A stretch of DNA of 26,362 bases from Mesotaenium endlicherianum (taxonomy: Eukaryota > Streptophyta > Zygnematophyceae > Zygnematales > Mesotaeniaceae), in the NCBI GenBank assembly GCA_009602735.1, contig WELA01012227.1, positions 10,025-36,386 on the forward strand, read 5' to 3'. Below are positions 9,601 through 19,100 of this stretch, piece after piece. A program made the position numbers and the translations under genes. Below the pieces are notes generated by a model. That model did not search any database. It saw nothing but the letters and a program-made list of their open reading frames with translations, and was not told where the DNA came from. The stretch's first letter is position 1. Each line of letters starts with the position of its first letter.

Positions 9601-12600
9601 GAGCTGTGGGTACACGCCCGCCCGCACGCACGCAAACACACCCACACCCGCTTGCACGTCTCTTCGCCTTCAGTGATCGCCACCTGTGCCAAGACCATAT
9701 TGACTCATAGCAAGGCTCGCATTCATTTGCATGCCCATTATATCTCGGCATTTGGGCCCCCCAGCTTTCTCCCAATGCAAGTACACATTCTGTTCAAACA
9801 TGGAGGATGTGGGCCTTCCCTTCCACGCCCAAGCTGAGCTGGACTGCATGCATGCCTCCGCCCTGATCGGATTGGCTGTCTATTGAGAAGAGGCTGAAAA
9901 GCAGCTGCCCTGACCGCTCCGCTCGTCCACTTATCCGGTTCCTCCCTCCCGCGTTTGCCTTTTCTCATTCCGTCTGCATCCTCCTTTCAATTTGCGCTGG
10001 AAAGCGCTCTTGTGTGGGAAAAAATTCTTGTGATGCATGTCCTTTGACGCTGCCATGTGGCCATCTCTTCGACATCCTTGGCAACGTATGGGATGAAGTT
10101 TCACTACCACACACAACAGGCATGCCGTCTCTTCCAAGCAAGGACAAACTGAAGGGAGGGCACGGGGCCAGTGTCGTGACACAGGAGCTGCACTCTTGCT
10201 CGTGCACTGTGCTCCCACGAAGTCCGACAAAGACGATGAATCTGAGTGAGACGACGCGACCAGGGCCCCAGTTTTCTTGCGTCGCGCTAAGATAGTGACT
10301 AAATTGCATATGTAGGCCCTCTGGTGAGAAACGAGGACCCGTAGCACGACAAGACGTCACTCGCGTGGTTCTCCACACACACACACAAACACACATGCCC
10401 TTTCCATCCCCCCTCCGCCCTTCCCGCTCAAAAAAAAATAAAAAATCCTGTGTCTTTGTGCCTCGTGTTGCACTGATGAAAGCGCGTCTGACGGCTGATG
10501 CCAACTGACGACGACAATGCGGTGCACGTACTTTGGAGGCGCAGGCGCAAGGCTTCTTGCCGCCCTCCGCGCCCAGCAGCGTCGACTCCTTTCTGACGCT
10601 CAGGGCCAAGGGGCCCATGCGGATCAACTTCGGCACGTGGGAGTCTCTCGTGGAGGGCATCGCATCCGCCTCCCAGCTGCGGTACCCTCTCTCCCTCTCC
10701 TCCTCTCTCCCACATCCCCCCTTCGCTCTCCCCGTTTTTCCCTCTCTTTGCTCCTCACTTTTTGCCTCTCTCTCTCCCCTTCCTGCCCTCTCTCTTGCCC
10801 TCTCTCTCTCTCCTCAATTGTCTCATGCGCATCGGGATGTAAAGGCACGCGTCTGCTCAGATATGGTGTGACCTGCCGAGTGGGCGCAAGTGACGAAGCT
10901 TGTGAGTGGGAGCCACCTGGCACATGCGCATGACGAGTCTCCCGTCTCCCGGCAAGCGCTCAGAACACTCACAAGGCGCGTGAGGAGGGCGACACTTGGC
11001 ACACGCGCTCACGCCTGCTTTCACACTGGACATGTCTCTCTCTCTCTCTCTCTTGGTCTTCCTCTCTCCATCTCTCTCTTCCCCCCTCCTCAAGTGCAGG
11101 AAGTTGAGGGCTTCTCGCCCAAAGCCAGCGAGGCTGTCCATACCCGGGCCCCCGCCGCAGCGCTCAATGAAGCCCTACAAGGAGCCGGCCACGCAGTCCT
11201 ATGCGCTGCCATTCCCGGGAGCCGACGCCTCCGTGGTCAAGAGGACGATGCTCACGCTCGCCACGGCAACCCCGGCGACGCCACCTGGCACGGCAACACC
11301 TGGCGCATCTGCCGCGGCTCCCTCCCTACCTGATGCGGAGCACGCCGGCCGGGAGCAGCAGGGCCAGCAGAAGGAGGGCGAGGGAAAGGGCGCAGGGGAA
11401 GAGCTGCCTGCGTCATCGAATGCGCCCCACGCCCCCTTCAGGCCGGTGCACTATGCGGCCTACTTCACAGTGCGCGCCAGGTGGCAGGTGTGGCTGTTTG
11501 TGGTACTGGGGCTCCTGGTGCAGAGGGTGGCGCAGTTTGCGTGGGGCCGCCGCCTGCTCAAGAGGTTCCCTGGCGCCTTCACCTATGGTCTCTTCTCCAG
11601 GCAAGGTGAGCGTGCACGCGCACATGCGCACGCCCCCTGCTGGACTGGAGCCAATCAGGACTCTGCTTGGCATGCTTGGATGACAGAGTCGGGTTGCGGT
11701 CGCAGTTCAAGCTATGGGGTTGAGCTGTGCTCGCGGCATTACGAGCAGAACAGGAGAGGGCATGGCAGGCAAGGGGAGGAGGTACACAGGGAGTGTGGGA
11801 AGAGAACAGCAGCCTCTTCTAACCTTCTTATTGACCCAATCGGTTCCCCTTAGTGCGAGCGCTGCGAGCTGAGGGATAGGTTCAGGAAGTGATTGGGAGT
11901 TAAGGGGCGGCTCTTTTTTGAGCGAAGAAAATTGTGCAAGGTCTGCCGTTGCGCGCTCTCTTGCCCCGAGTAGTAATAATTGCAGTAGATGATGCTGCAA
12001 ACGGCTGGGGAGCGTGCAGGCACGGAGAGCAATCAGAGTCAGCCTTTAGAGCATGGGCAGCGTCGAGGTGGTGAACGCTGGCCTCTCTTGCCTGGGGGTC
12101 GAGCAGAGACTTTCATCGGCTTCATAGGTTGGGGGGTGTTGCGTGCCATGCCAATAGCCGACTTCAGGTAGTGGCAGCAGCCGTGCCTGGCGGCAGTCCC
12201 ATGGCAGGCAGGCCTGGAAATGGGGTGAACGTCTTGAGCAGCAACTGCTATCTTAGCCCACACTATGCACCTGGCATGCTTGAGGCTTACATCTGCAGGT
12301 GCAGGCGTGTGCAAACATAGCGAGGGGTGTTCACTCTGGGGGTGAGAGTAGGGTGCAAGAGTCAGAGGCGGAAGGCTGAGAGGACTCAGGGATGAGGCCA
12401 CTCTGGGTATTGGGTGCACTTTGCAGTCTCTTAGGGCACGCTGGAAGGTCGGGTACACTGGTGCACTGGTACACAGGTACGTGTACGCGCGTGCGTGTAT
12501 GTGTATGTGTATGTGTTGGTGTGTGCATGTGCAAATCTGCATGGGTATGCGTGGTTGTACGCATGTGCGCGTGTGTGCATGCGTGTGCGCGTGTGCGCGT

Positions 12601-13577
12601 GTGGGTGTGTGTTTGCTTCTCCGTCTGTCTCTGTGAGCATGTAGAGTGTTGTGTGTCCTAACGTGGTGCAGAGGTTATCCGTTTTCAATGTAGAAGGCTA
12701 ACGAGGTAAGTTTTGCAATTGCAGGCCCAACGCAAGAGATGATGGACGGGACATCGTTCGAGATGCTATTTGTTGCTAAGGGCTACTCGGACGCCAGCAA
12801 GCTGCCTGCTGCCCCGAGAGAGGCCGCCCTGGTTCCTCCCGATCGTCGGATCGTCTCCGTCATCAGAGCACCTGTGAGAAACGAGACCCACTTGTCTTTG
12901 ATTTACGTAACAGCTGCTTCCTGTAACCTAATGATCAATTGCGATTTAGGTGCAGTCTTACTTTCTGGAGGCATGTAACGTTTGCATATGTGAAAACCTA
13001 GACAGCAATTGTGGAGTGGCTGCCAGCTGTGTCTGTCTTTTTCTTAACAAACTGCCTGAGTCAGTCTGCGGCACAGCAGTCATTGCCTGCGCCTACATTC
13101 TCGACTTGAGGACTCACCTCGCGTCCATACCCTGAGAGACAGGCAATTAGCCTGCACAATTATTTGAGAATCTTGACTTTCTTCTCGCTACATGGTACTT
13201 TGTCTTCGCTTTCTTCCCATGTTTTCATGCTACTCACGCCCGCGACAATTGCGCCATCCCTTTGCCCTTTTAAACAAATTGAGGCAAGGGACTGCTGGGC
13301 ATGGGCATACGTCCACGTGTCGTGGTTTCGCATGACAACCAAGACCCTTTCTGGACATACATCTTTGAACTTGTTGCTTCTTCCAATGCAGGAGCCGGGG
13401 TACGTCGCAACACCCATCATAATGGTGCAGTGCTGCTTCTGCCTGTTGGAAAGTCGGGGTCAGTTACCGGGAGGTGGCGTATTCACTCCCGGATCCGTCT
13501 TCCACTCGACCAATCTCATTTCACGCCTCCACGGCCACGGCATCCAGTTTATACAGTTGAGGGACGAGTTGATATGA
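6663..13577 (+). CDS. SCCPDH: Saccharopine dehydrogenase-like oxidoreductase (7 exons)
   Basis: Exons: 6663-6861, 7822-8008, 8616-8805, 10545-10681, 11100-11605, 12725-12873, 13392-13577. All introns are GT-AG and all phases agree, giving 517 residues. Visible features: a Rossmann dinucleotide-binding loop GASGFTG (43-49); LGVAGRSRAKLEAVL; VVLNCVGPFR; AGADYLDICGEPEF; ISACGFDSVPADLGVL; SFLTLRA and GTWESLVEGIA; a hydrophobic membrane-associated segment WLFVVLGLLVQRVAQFAW (369-386); then GTSFEMLFVAKGYS, PGYVATPIIMVQ and LPGGGVFTPGSVF near the C-terminus. This order is that of eukaryotic SCCPDH-like proteins, which are membrane or lipid-droplet associated and mostly of unproven substrate. They are distinct from true lysine-biosynthesis saccharopine dehydrogenase. 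The protein is longer than usual (about 430) because of an N-terminal extension and a Thr/Ala/Gly/Glu-rich insertion at about 289-346. The start at 6663 is the only plausible ATG before the Rossmann strand. Confidence 0.9.
6862..7821 (+). other. Intron 1 of SCCPDH-like gene, AT-rich
   Basis: A 960-base intron (GAG|GTAATT to ctttccag) that is much more AT-rich than its flanking exons. It contains a perfect 11-bp inverted repeat with a 5-base loop at 7373-7399 and stretches such as tttatttatttactta near 7520. Confidence 0.85.
7373..7399. repeat. Perfect 11-bp inverted repeat, 5-base loop
   Basis: caagattatgt (7373-7383), loop gcgta, then acataatcttg (7389-7399). It could form a hairpin in intron RNA or a small cruciform. 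It is too short for a canonical microRNA precursor. Confidence 0.85.
8212..8301 (+). repeat. (CA)n-(CG)n microsatellite in intron 2
   Basis: Interrupted CA repeats end in gtgcgcgcgcgcgcgcac. It lies inside intron 2 of the SCCPDH-like gene (8009-8615). Confidence 0.9.
8983..9003 (+). repeat. CCCTGAR heptamer, three tandem copies
   Basis: ccctgaa, ccctgag, ccctgag in direct succession inside intron 3. The same heptamer is tandem at 25509-25529. Confidence 0.9.
9231..9287 (+). repeat. (GCAC)n/(GTAC) tetranucleotide repeat in intron 3
   Basis: gcacgcacgcacgcacgtacgtatgcacgt and a second gcacgcacgcacgcatgtacgtgcac block. A related (CGTG)n tract lies at 9077-9122. All fall within the 1739-base intron 3. 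Confidence 0.9.
10686..10815 (+). repeat. CT-rich tract opening intron 4
   Basis: About 130 bases of CTCTCC and CCTCTC begin right after the donor of exon 4. A second CT tract at 11034-11092 precedes the acceptor aagtgcag. Together they make both ends of the intron (10682-11099) pyrimidine-rich. Confidence 0.85.
12475..12620 (+). repeat. Degenerate (TG)n/(CGTG)n repeat in intron 5
   Basis: Interrupted TG, TATG and GCGTG units within the 1119-base intron 5 (11606-12724). The intron ends in a normal acceptor, tgcaattgcag. Confidence 0.85.
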
Positions 13578-13748
13578 GGATATTGAGGGCAGGATGGGAG
13601 TTGGATTGACCAGTGGTTGCTTTTCTTGCACAGAGAAGCTGTGAAGAGTGTACATCTATATTTTCTGCTGAAGAATTTCATATTTATATAACCTTTGTCC
13701 CTGGATTTTATTTGCTTCAGAAATTAAAGGAGCTTGTCATTGCTATCG

Positions 13749-13754
13749 AATAAA
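13749..13754 (+). terminator. AATAAA, candidate polyadenylation signal
   Basis: AATAAA lies 172 bases after the stop of the SCCPDH-like gene. A green-algal style TGTAA also occurs at 14045-14049. Which one is used cannot be read from the sequence. Confidence 0.4.
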
Positions 13755-14211
13755 CACAAAATGATCATGCAGGAGAATTTGTGATGCAATTTAAGCATAG
13801 ATGATTGGAGCCCCGGCGGAGTTTGATAGAGGGGGTACCATCCGTGTATGTAGTGATAATTGATCAATATACATGCTTTCAATTGTTGTAGGAAAAAAAA
13901 TCGAGAATGATTGTACAGTAAGCAATCAATGTACACCGAGCACAGCAGATATTGTCAGCTAAATTACACACTCAACCCTCTCCTGTGCCTAGGCTTATTG
14001 TAGAAACATATCGATGGTGACACTCACTTTGTATGCACCAGACATGTAAAGAAATACGTAAGCGTACGCGGGACCTTCTCTGCAGCGCGTACAGCTAGTG
14101 TGCTTCAGCCACCAATTTTGTATTAGCATGTATTAGGCAGCTGTGATACGACGACTGCGCGAGACAGGCGAAAAATCAACTAGGGCAAAAGCGCCACATG
14201 ATATCCTATGG

Positions 14212-14217
14212 TTTATT
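14212..14217 (-). terminator. AATAAA on minus strand, candidate polyadenylation signal
   Basis: The reverse complement reads AATAAA about 155 bases after the stop of the J-domain/CCCH gene. A minus-strand TGTAA at 13964-13968 is an alternative that would make the two convergent transcripts overlap. Confidence 0.4.
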
Positions 14218-14370
14218 TCCAGTCCTGTATTGAAGATATCTATCATCTGTCACTCTCCATGTCTACGTCCAATCACCAACAATCATCAAGTCAAAAATCT
14301 ATGTATACAATCTTCCTCCATTCCCCTCATCAAAAAGTACACAACAGTCGCTCTGGCCGCCTCCCACGCC

Positions 14371-16129
14371 TTACTGAGCGCCAGATGCAGCAACTGCACG
14401 GTCTACAGGCTGAAGATGGGGGCGGGGACGCCAGTGAGGGGGCAATGGTTTTCCTGAATGATCACCTTTCTGCATTCTCGAGTCCCCACTGTGAGGGGGC
14501 GGCCTGATTGCAGCATGCGGCCCTTGGCCATGCCTCCTCTCCAGCCTGGTGCCCTGGGTGCTCCGGGAAAGGACAGCTGGCACCTCAGAAGGCTTGTGCT
14601 CTGCTGCCGACACTGCCCCCGCTGGCGGAGGCCTCTCACGAGCCTGTGACAGGGAACGGGAATTTGGCAATACCTGCTGGGCCTGGGATCTCAACTGCGA
14701 TTGCGCACCACTCCCTGGCGAAGGATGGCTTCTCACAGCGCCGCCAGCTGGCGCGACAGGCCTATACGCGCCCTGGGGCAACCTGCTACTTGAGCGCGGG
14801 CCATGGGCAGAGCCCCCCGGCGCCACTGCCCGAGGGCTGTCTCCTCCCTGCTGCTGTTGCTGAATCCTTCCCAGCGGTGCGTGCGACCCCCCCGTCTGTG
14901 CGGGCACAGGCATCGGCACTTGCACCGGTCGCTGCGACTCTGCTGCTGCTGCCACGGGTTGCTCGGCCTGCCTCTGCACATCCCTGCTGCCGCCGCAGGC
15001 GCCATTTAAGCGGACTTGGCTCTTGCCGAGTTGCTGCAGCTGCTGCCGCGGCATTGCCGGCTGGACCCCTCCCCCGCTGATGCGGACATGGGAGTACGAG
15101 CACTGATCTCCAAAGCGGCATATGCCCCTCAAGAAGTAGCGGCACGGGGCCGCCAACCTCCTCGCTCCTCCTCCACCTCGTCCATGTGCCCTATCTTGCA
15201 CGCCCAATCCTTGTCCCTGCCCCTGCCCCTGCCCCTGCTGCTGCTGCTGCTGCTGCTGCTGCTTCTGCCGCACATCCCAGCTCGCGCTCTCCGAGTCACC
15301 CCCGCTACCAGGTGGCCCATCCCGCGCGCTGCTATCGTCCCCTGCCTTCATCTCATCCTTGGCCTTTTGGCCAAAGCTCCCGGCAGGCTCCCAGGTAATC
15401 TTGTGATCCACAGTGGCGGGACCTGCACCTGCATCCTCATCTTGCCCCCCAACGGACGTGGCAAAGCTGTCGTTGAATGCGAGCGTGGCTGTTGCCCAAC
15501 CATTCAGTTCTGCCTGCTCCTGCTCTTGTTCTTGCTCCTGCCGGGCACACTGGCCGCCACTATGGCCAGCGTATTCCTCCGCCACCTGGTCACAGCCGCT
15601 CGTCTGCTCTGGACGGTAATGATCCCCACTGCACTCCTGGGGGCCCACCCCCTCGGCCATCGCGTCCTCCTCACCACCATCAGCACCATTGCTGGCAGCC
15701 TCGTAAAAGTGACATCCGCTCGTCCCTTGCTCGTAGTCCAGGTGAGGAAAAGTGTGAGCGACATCAGGCCCACCAGGGCCCACCTCTGACACCGCTGCTG
15801 CTCGCTCACTGGAGCTACCGGGTTTTTGCGTCGTCTGCTCCTCGCCTCCACGGGCCTCGTTGTCACAGATCGCACTCTGCCCCTCAACTTGGAAGTTGGG
15901 TTGTGCTCCATGCGCATACCCATTCCCGTATTCAAGATGCTGGACTTGCCCTGCAGGCTGTTCATAGCCTCCATGCTGCACCTGCTGCTGCTGGCCAGCC
16001 CAGTGCCAGCTGTTGACGTGTTGCTGAGGCAAGTCGGCGGCATGCTGCTGCTGCTCCTGCCGATCAGCGTACACCTGCTCTGAGCCAGCCCCCAACTCCA
16101 ACCCTCCCGCCCCTTCGCCTGGTGGTCCT

Positions 16130-16165
<36 letters not shown>

Positions 16166-19100
16166 TGCTGTCCCTGCTGGTGTTGCTGGAGCTGGGGTGG
16201 CACCTCATGGCCCAGATAGTATTGCCCAGACATCAGGCTCCCCGGGTGGTGCTGCTGGTAACCAGCGGGGGGCGCGTAGACTACAGAAGGATAGTAAGGG
16301 TAAGCAGGAGCAACAACTGTCATGAATGGTCCGCTCACCATGGGGCCTCCTGCCTGCACGCTACCCTGCCAGTCCGTGTAGTATGCAGATGGTGGGAACG
16401 GGCCCAGCTGAGGGCCCGGCTGCCCCAAGAGCTGAGCATCTGAGCAAGCTGGCGGCGCAAAGTAGACGCCAGGTGGCCCCTGAGGAGGTGCGCTTCCCCC
16501 AGAGACTGGACCCTGAGGAGGCGGGCCTGGGCCAAACACGAGCCCCTGCTGAGGCACAGCATGGCCGACAATTCCATGAGTGACTGCACCGTTGGAAGCT
16601 ACCATGCCCCCGTAAGGTCCATACACACCGACCGGGGCTGCACCTGGGACGCTGCCAGGTGGCACAGCTGTCCACGGCTGGGCGTAGGGCATGCCAGGGC
16701 TACTGTAAAAGGCGGCCGCACCAGGCATGTCAAACAAGCCACCTGGCGCCACCATAGCTGGCGGGACAGCTCCGACCCCAAACTCGCTCACTAAAACCTC
16801 TCCTCCGATTGAAGCCTGCGGCATAGCGGAAGCGGTGGAGGTGGCATCTCCAGCTTCAAGCCCTGCAGCCGTGTCAGCTGGCAGGTTTGTGGTGGCCAGG
16901 GGAGTGACGGCAGCAACCGGTACCATGTGAGGCCTATACGCAAGAGGCACATACGGCTGAACAGATGCTGACAACTGGCGCCGCTTAAGAGTAGCTGCCG
17001 CTGCAACGGCCGCCGCCGCCGCCGCCGCCGCCCCCCGACGGTCCCCCTCGTTGGCTTCACGACCATCACCGGCAGAGTGCAACACGAAGTGCTGAGGCAA
17101 CTGTAGCTGCACCTGCTCCTGCTGCTGCTGCTGCTGCTGCTGCTCTTGCTGCTGCTGCTGCTGCAAAAACCGGCTCTTCAGCGTGTCTCCAGGAGAATGA
17201 CCAACGGCGGGAACGGCCCGGCCCGTGTTCCCATCGGCGTGTTGCATGTGCGACTGCTGGGTATTCGGTAGAGTGACGGATTGGCTTTGGTCCCCCCCAC
17301 CGTCCGGACGGTGCCCAAGGGAGCCGTGCAGCGCCCACGGGGGAGCATAGCCAACCAAGGCAGGTACAGGGGCAGAGTAGGCATGATGGGCATGGGCTGG
17401 GGCGTTGGGGTGGGGGGCAGCCCCTGGCAGACCTGCAGGGCCTGGGGGGCTTGTGGGGCCCTCGGAGCCGGATGTGTAGGAGAAGGAGACGTCGAGAGGG
17501 CTGGTAGGCGAGTAGCGCGAGGAGTTGCCCGTCGAGCCTCTGCTGGCGCCCAGCTGGGACTCCAAGGCCGCCCGCTTCTGCACATCGTGGACCAACAATG
17601 GCGACGAAAAATGCGTGCGCAGAAGCGTCCTTTATTGAGCGGTCAAGGCATAGGACCGCAACTCTCCCTATTCACATCGTAACCTGCAACCTGTCTCAAG
17701 TCAGGGACCAAGTAAGGACACCGTGATTTTGCCAATAAGAGGATGACATGAGCACAGCAGCGGGCAGCGACAACATGCTCCAGCATTGAAGTCGGCGAGG
17801 GCACGAAAGCTGACCTGGAACTCGAGGAGGATGTTTGACACGCTGCAACTGTCCACCTTCTCTGAAGACGTCGGCCTCTCCTGCTTGGCCTGCAGGCAAG
17901 GAGCAACCAACACTCTTTCTTCACAACAATGCTGTGGACTGAGCAGCCGGTTTCCACATTCAGTAATAAAAGCATCGCAGGATAGCACAAGGGGTGGCCG
18001 GCTGCAGCCACAAGACAAGGGCTCCCAACCACGTGTTAATTCTCATATTTGTACAACAGAAAATGTTATCAGTGCTCCTCTCTGCAACCCATCATCAGCG
18101 CAGAACATTCTCACTGAATCTGTCCACACGTGCACAACAGGTCTGGTTCCTGCGACTCAGACCACCCAAGCTCCGCTCCGCTTGAAAGCACTCAGGCTGC
18201 GGACATGGCTTCGGAATCGTACTCACTGCAAAAGACAAAGAGAAGAAAAAAGGCATTACCTCCGAGTATATCTCCTTCTCGACGTCTTCTGCGAGCATCC
18301 ACCCAGGCTGCGTGCCGCTGCCACCTGGCTGGCCCGCCTGCACTCGGTCTGCGCATCCAGTCTGTCCGTTCACAGAGGCAGCAGGCTCCGCATGCAGCTC
18401 CCCTGCATGCTCGCGTAGCACCCTCCCTTCCTCGTGCACCTGTGCCTGTGCCTGCACCTGCGCCTGTGCCTGTGCCTGTGCAGGTTTGTAGGCATCAAAC
18501 TCCTCCTGGGGCCACTCCTCCCAGACCTCCTCGCCCCGGATAGCTTCTTTCAGCTTCTTGCTCTGGGCCCATGCTCCCTGGGGCTTGTATGCTGACTGGG
18601 ACGCAGGCATCGGTGGGACCACAACCTCCTCCTGAGCAGCTTGGCCTTGAGGCAGGGGGAGGAGGGGGGGGACTTGAGGCTTGCCAGGCAAGGCAGCCGG
18701 AGCAGCACTCGCGGCGGACCTCATGGCAGGTGTCGGTATGTGCTTGCTCCTGCCAGCTGGCTGCACGTGGAGAAGACCACATACAAGCAACCGTACTCTT
18801 GCCTCGTTCAGCAGGCACCCCCACACAAGAAGCCAATCAAGCAGCACTGCAAGCAAAGCCAATCAGCGCTGGAAACTGCAAGACGCCTGTGTCATTTCAG
18901 TTAGCATCCTGACAAGAAGATTACTGCCAAGAGCCGCTGGCTTTTATTTTGGTCAATAGAGCAGAGGTAGTGCACATGGATGGCGGGCGCCTGCTTACGG
19001 TGCTGTCCCAACTCAACTGCTGTGTAGCATGCAAAGTTCCATACATGGACTTGCCGGTTGAGCAGTCACCTCCATCTCTATCACAAAAACCCCAAACACT

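Noticed and set aside
10996..11853. 285-codon frame taken as one uninterrupted gene
   Set aside because: Only 11100-11605 is exon 5. The leading Leu/Ser-rich part is a translated CT tract, and the tail runs past a clear donor, CAAG|GTGAGC.
15016..15789. Plus-strand open frame of 257 codons
   Set aside because: It is antisense to the last exon of the J-domain/CCCH gene and consists of translated CTG repeats (poly-Leu). It is a shadow of the Gln-rich frame.
17281..17682. Plus-strand open frame of 133 codons
   Set aside because: Antisense to the start of exon 7 and biased by GC-rich codons; no splice support or motif.
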